Assembly (NCBI GenBank): GCA_934371915.1
Contig: CAKROE010000006.1
Location: forward strand, 1-64,000
Direction of reading: 5' to 3'
Length of the DNA: 64,000 nucleotides
From: an uncultured Blautia sp.
Lineage (GTDB): Bacteria; Bacillota; Clostridia; Lachnospirales; Lachnospiraceae
Part shown: positions 61,753 through 64,000 of the stretch, piece after piece
Layout: every line of letters begins with the position of its first letter
How positions within the stretch are numbered: position 1 is the stretch's first letter
Notes under the pieces: model-generated
The model's database searches: none
Told to the model about the DNA's origin: nothing
The model's input: the letters and a program-made list of their open reading frames with translations, nothing else
Made by a program: the position numbers and the translations under genes

Positions 61753-62778
61753 TCATCCATAGAAAGATAAAAATGCCGGTATCATAATGATCGCCATCAC
61801 CACCGCAAGCATCATGACCATCGGTACGAGCAGCTTGGTCGCTGCCGTTTCCCCCAGCACTCTTGCCTTTCGCTTCCTTTCATCCCACGCTTCCAGTGCT
61901 TCTTTTTCCAGAAGATCCGCCATCCTGTGACTGCCTTTTTGCAGATTCTGTATCAGAATCGTGGAAAAGGTCTTATACTTCATCTGCCCGCACCTTTCTC
62001 CGAATCTGCGATATGCTTCCAGTTCTGCAATGCCACTGTCCATCTCATGACACATGATAGCAATCGCCTCATACGCATATCGCCCGGTCTTTGGACGGTT
62101 TCTCATGTAATCTGCGCTCATTTTCTGAAACACCTTACGGGCAGTCATGCCCGCCTGAATCAAAAGAGTAAATTTCATGATCAGTGACGGATAATCCATC
62201 AGAAGCTGTTCCGCGCGTTTTGCCATTTCTTCCTGCTGCTCTTTTGCTTTTTTCAACATTACAACAAACGCTGCAAAAAATGCAAGTGATGCCAGAAGGG
62301 ATCCTGTCCGGTCTCCGGACTTCTGCCAGATAAGTTTCTGACCATCCCACTGATCCGGCAGATAATAATAATCTGGATCCTGTTTCTGCTGATTGTATTC
62401 TTCGATGATTTCTTTTAATTCTTTCTGTCTCTGTTCTGCCTCATTTACTTCCTGCTCCGGTTCAGCTTCTGTCTCCTCCGTCTCTTTTTCCGGAATCTCC
62501 ACATCAAACTTCTGCGGTTTCTGACCATTCACGGACACCTGTAATTCTTCCGTATATGCACCATCCGGATTCTTCTCCATGCGATATCCTTCCTGACAGA
62601 CCACATCTTTACCGTCTGTCAGGGTCAGCACCATTCCCAGAAGATTTCCACAGACTGCAACAAGCAGAAACAGCCGCATGCTCTGTCGGTCCGCGATTCC
62701 GTCCAGACGGATCCAGCCTGCCTTCCACACAAGCACGATTCCAAAAGTCAGCACAAAGATTGTTATATGTACCCACAT
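61753..62778 (-). CDS. tadC: TadC-type secretion F-family membrane protein
   Basis: 341 residues. The T2SS F domain (about 185-335) has LLMDYPSLIMKFTLLIQAGMTARKVFQKM and RFGERCGQMKYKTFSTIL. Before it, a ~110-residue extracytoplasmic loop with a Glu-rich coiled coil (ETEETEAEPEQEVNEAEQRQKEL) lies between two membrane segments, longer than in typical TadC. It forms the inner membrane platform with TadB. Confidence 0.87.
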   Translation of the reverse strand: MWVHITIFVLTFGIVLVWKAGWIRLDGIADRQSMRLFLLVAVCGNLLGMVLTLTDGKDVVCQEGYRMEKNPDGAYTEELQVSVNGQKPQKFDVEIPEKETEETEAEPEQEVNEAEQRQKELKEIIEEYNQQKQDPDYYYLPDQWDGQKLIWQKSGDRTGSLLASLAFFAAFVVMLKKAKEQQEEMAKRAEQLLMDYPSLIMKFTLLIQAGMTARKVFQKMSADYMRNRPKTGRYAYEAIAIMCHEMDSGIAELEAYRRFGERCGQMKYKTFSTILIQNLQKGSHRMADLLEKEALEAWDERKRKARVLGETAATKLLVPMVMMLAVVMAIIMIPAFLSFYG

Positions 62779-62812
62779 ATCTTATTCTGTGCGGCTCTCC
62801 CGCATTTCCTTT

Positions 62813-63556
62813 CTAAACTTCAATATCTACGATCCGTCTTCCGAGCCAGTAAGAAAGCCCGTAAATTCCAAGACATAAGGACATCGTCAGGATTCCGAAC
62901 GGGTTTCCATAGAGTACTTCAAGGAATCCCGGTGAAGTCATCTTAAGATACAAAATGATTCCGGCCGGCATCAGACTCATGATCATCTGTTCTGCTTTTT
63001 TTGCCGCCAGTGTCGTCTCAATTTCTCTGCGCACGTCAATCTTGTCACCCAGCATCCTCGAAGAAGTCTGTATGATCCGGTTCATGTCACCACCGGTTCT
63101 TTTGGCAGTATAAAAAACAGCTGCAAAATTTTCGATATCTTCGATTCCGCTTCTGTCACCGAAACTCATAAAAAGCTCTTCCACCGGCACACTTACCTTC
63201 AGCTGTGTCTCCATATAATGAAATTCCCGCACAATATCCGTTTCCTGCGGATACAGCCGTTCCAAGTCTCTGGAACATGCCATAACTGCATTTTCTACAG
63301 AATATCCTGCCTGAACGGCAACACTCAGCGCATTTAACGCATCTTTAAACTGATAATTCAGGTTCTTTTTCCGTTCACGGATCAGTCCTTTCTTTTTCCA
63401 TTTCAGAAAAAATACCGTAACCGGCAATGCAAGAAACATCAGCCATGGATTCTGGTAAAAAAGATAATCCACCGCACCACACAGCAAAAGTCCCTGCACC
63501 AGATACTTCAAAATCTCTGTCATGGAAAAACGATACTCTTCATAACTCTGCTTCAT
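62813..63556 (-). CDS. tadB: TadB-type secretion F-family membrane protein
   Basis: 247 residues. Two N-terminal membrane helices are followed by the T2SS F domain (NYQFKDALNALSVAVQAGYSVENAV, AAVFYTAKRTGGDMNRII, SSRMLGDKIDVRREIETTLAAKKAEQMIMSLMPAGI) and two C-terminal helices. Its start overlaps the ATPase stop by 4 bp. It probably pairs with the TadC-type protein as the platform for pilus assembly. Confidence 0.93.
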   Translation of the reverse strand: MKQSYEEYRFSMTEILKYLVQGLLLCGAVDYLFYQNPWLMFLALPVTVFFLKWKKKGLIRERKKNLNYQFKDALNALSVAVQAGYSVENAVMACSRDLERLYPQETDIVREFHYMETQLKVSVPVEELFMSFGDRSGIEDIENFAAVFYTAKRTGGDMNRIIQTSSRMLGDKIDVRREIETTLAAKKAEQMIMSLMPAGIILYLKMTSPGFLEVLYGNPFGILTMSLCLGIYGLSYWLGRRIVDIEV

Positions 63557-64000
63557 ATGGTCACTCCTGCCCGTATCAGCTTTTCTCTGTTCAGAAGTTC
63601 GGCGGTCTTCACCAGTCCCTTCCCCTCCTGCCAGCGATAAAGCGTACGTGTCTTTATTTCATGATTTTCAAATCCGCATATTTCTGTTATCTCGAGTACC
63701 TTACGGCTTTTGTCCCGCATTCTTCCCAGATGAATGAGAATATCAACACCGGAAGCGATCTGTCTTCGAATGGCCTCAAGTGGAAGGTCCACTCCCATCA
63801 GTGTCATGGTCTCAAGTCTTGAGAGCATGTCCGAAGCTGAATTGGCATGGGCGGTACTTAAGCTTCCATCATGCCCGGTATTCAGGGCCTGCAGCATATC
63901 GACCGCTTCACCACCACGTACCTCTCCGACAACGATCCGATCCGGTCTCATACGAAGCGCAGTTTTGATCAGGTCACGAATCGTAATCGATGCTGCACCT
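63553..64000 (-). CDS. cpaF: CpaF/TadA pilus assembly ATPase, partial (N-terminus beyond the window)
   Basis: About 149 C-terminal residues; the frame is open through the right edge. SITIRDLIKTALRMRPDRIVVGEVRGGEAVDMLQALNTGHDGSLSTAHANS is the Walker B and His-box region of the secretion ATPase, then DLPLEAIRRQIASGVDILIHLGRMRDKSRKV. Walker A lies outside. It drives assembly through TadB and TadC, whose genes follow with coupled spacing. Confidence 0.93.
   Translation of the reverse strand, partial: GAASITIRDLIKTALRMRPDRIVVGEVRGGEAVDMLQALNTGHDGSLSTAHANSASDMLSRLETMTLMGVDLPLEAIRRQIASGVDILIHLGRMRDKSRKVLEITEICGFENHEIKTRTLYRWQEGKGLVKTAELLNREKLIRAGVTI

Overview
The window looks like chromosomal DNA from a Gram-positive, probably spore-forming anaerobe of the Clostridia, most likely Lachnospiraceae. 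The basis is the gene content: a split transketolase, a GlgC/GlgD pair, a YyaC-type spore protein, SpoVG, the large SRP RNA with an Alu domain, an anaerobic radical-SAM activase, an F-type (Tad) pilus locus, and several small families (DUF5711, DUF5702, DUF6382, DUF6128 and DUF6147, named from memory) that I associate with that family. Base composition looks moderate. Most of the window is ordinary core chromosome; only a few intergenic islands look accessory.

Layout. 1-5.2 kb: an rRNA-type promoter leaving the window on the left, then CvpA, a DUF5711-like protein, a LysM protein with an apparently inactive MPN-like domain, a YyaC-like protein and half of a transketolase. 5.2-15.9 kb: transketolase, a predicted transaldolase, a LacI regulator, then 6-phosphofructokinase-dnaX-ybaB-recR in one orientation, the SRP RNA, a YqeY protein, tRNA adenosine deaminase, a radical-SAM activase and two lineage-specific proteins. 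15.9-23.4 kb is the most accessory part: an XRE regulator behind two operator-like palindromes, a cytoplasmic sugar-sensor-like diguanylate cyclase, two gene remnants (LOR/YxjI and PD-(D/E)XK transposase), a PcsB-like/3D cell-wall protein behind a perfect WalR-type box, an orphan PduB-like shell protein, and tRNA-Pro. 23.4-35.6 kb: glgC-glgD-spoVG; murC; a DnaD/DnaC-like operon with PRPP synthetase behind clustered DnaA boxes; and asnS with a SbcD-like/YhaN-like pair. 35.6-45.4 kb: an ECF sigma factor with a membrane beta-propeller, galT, a large extracellular protein, a methyltransferase, MTA/SAH nucleosidase and a TSCPD protein. 45.5-52.1 kb: a beta-CASP hydrolase, a 900-bp repeat-rich gap, a DUF6147-like secreted protein, a second sigma/membrane-protein pair split by murG, and a HIT protein. 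52.2-56.5 kb: a small histidine kinase convergent with a four-gene operon (UbiA/DPPR-synthase-like, HAD phosphatase, GT87, rhomboid). 56.5-64 kb: a nearly complete Tad/F-type pilus operon whose ATPase runs off the right edge.

Working together. Transketolase and the FSA-type enzyme carry Glu and Phe at the two positions that separate transaldolases from fructose-6-phosphate aldolases, so they can complete the non-oxidative pentose phosphate pathway next to phosphofructokinase. GlgC/GlgD make ADP-glucose for glycogen. The UbiA-HAD-GT87 trio reads as a polyprenyl-phosphate pentose donor pathway feeding a membrane glycosyltransferase. The Tad genes form a secretion/pilus machine with an FHA protein at the end.

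The most unusual structure is a family of intergenic tandem arrays at three places (about 18.88-19.09, 22.94-23.16 and 47.39-47.77 kb). All have an exact 53-bp period, although the sequence between anchors is very divergent. Each unit carries a short TGAC-type anchor, and 53 bp is almost exactly five helical turns, so the anchors lie on one face of the DNA. No protein-coding role is apparent and I do not recognise the family.
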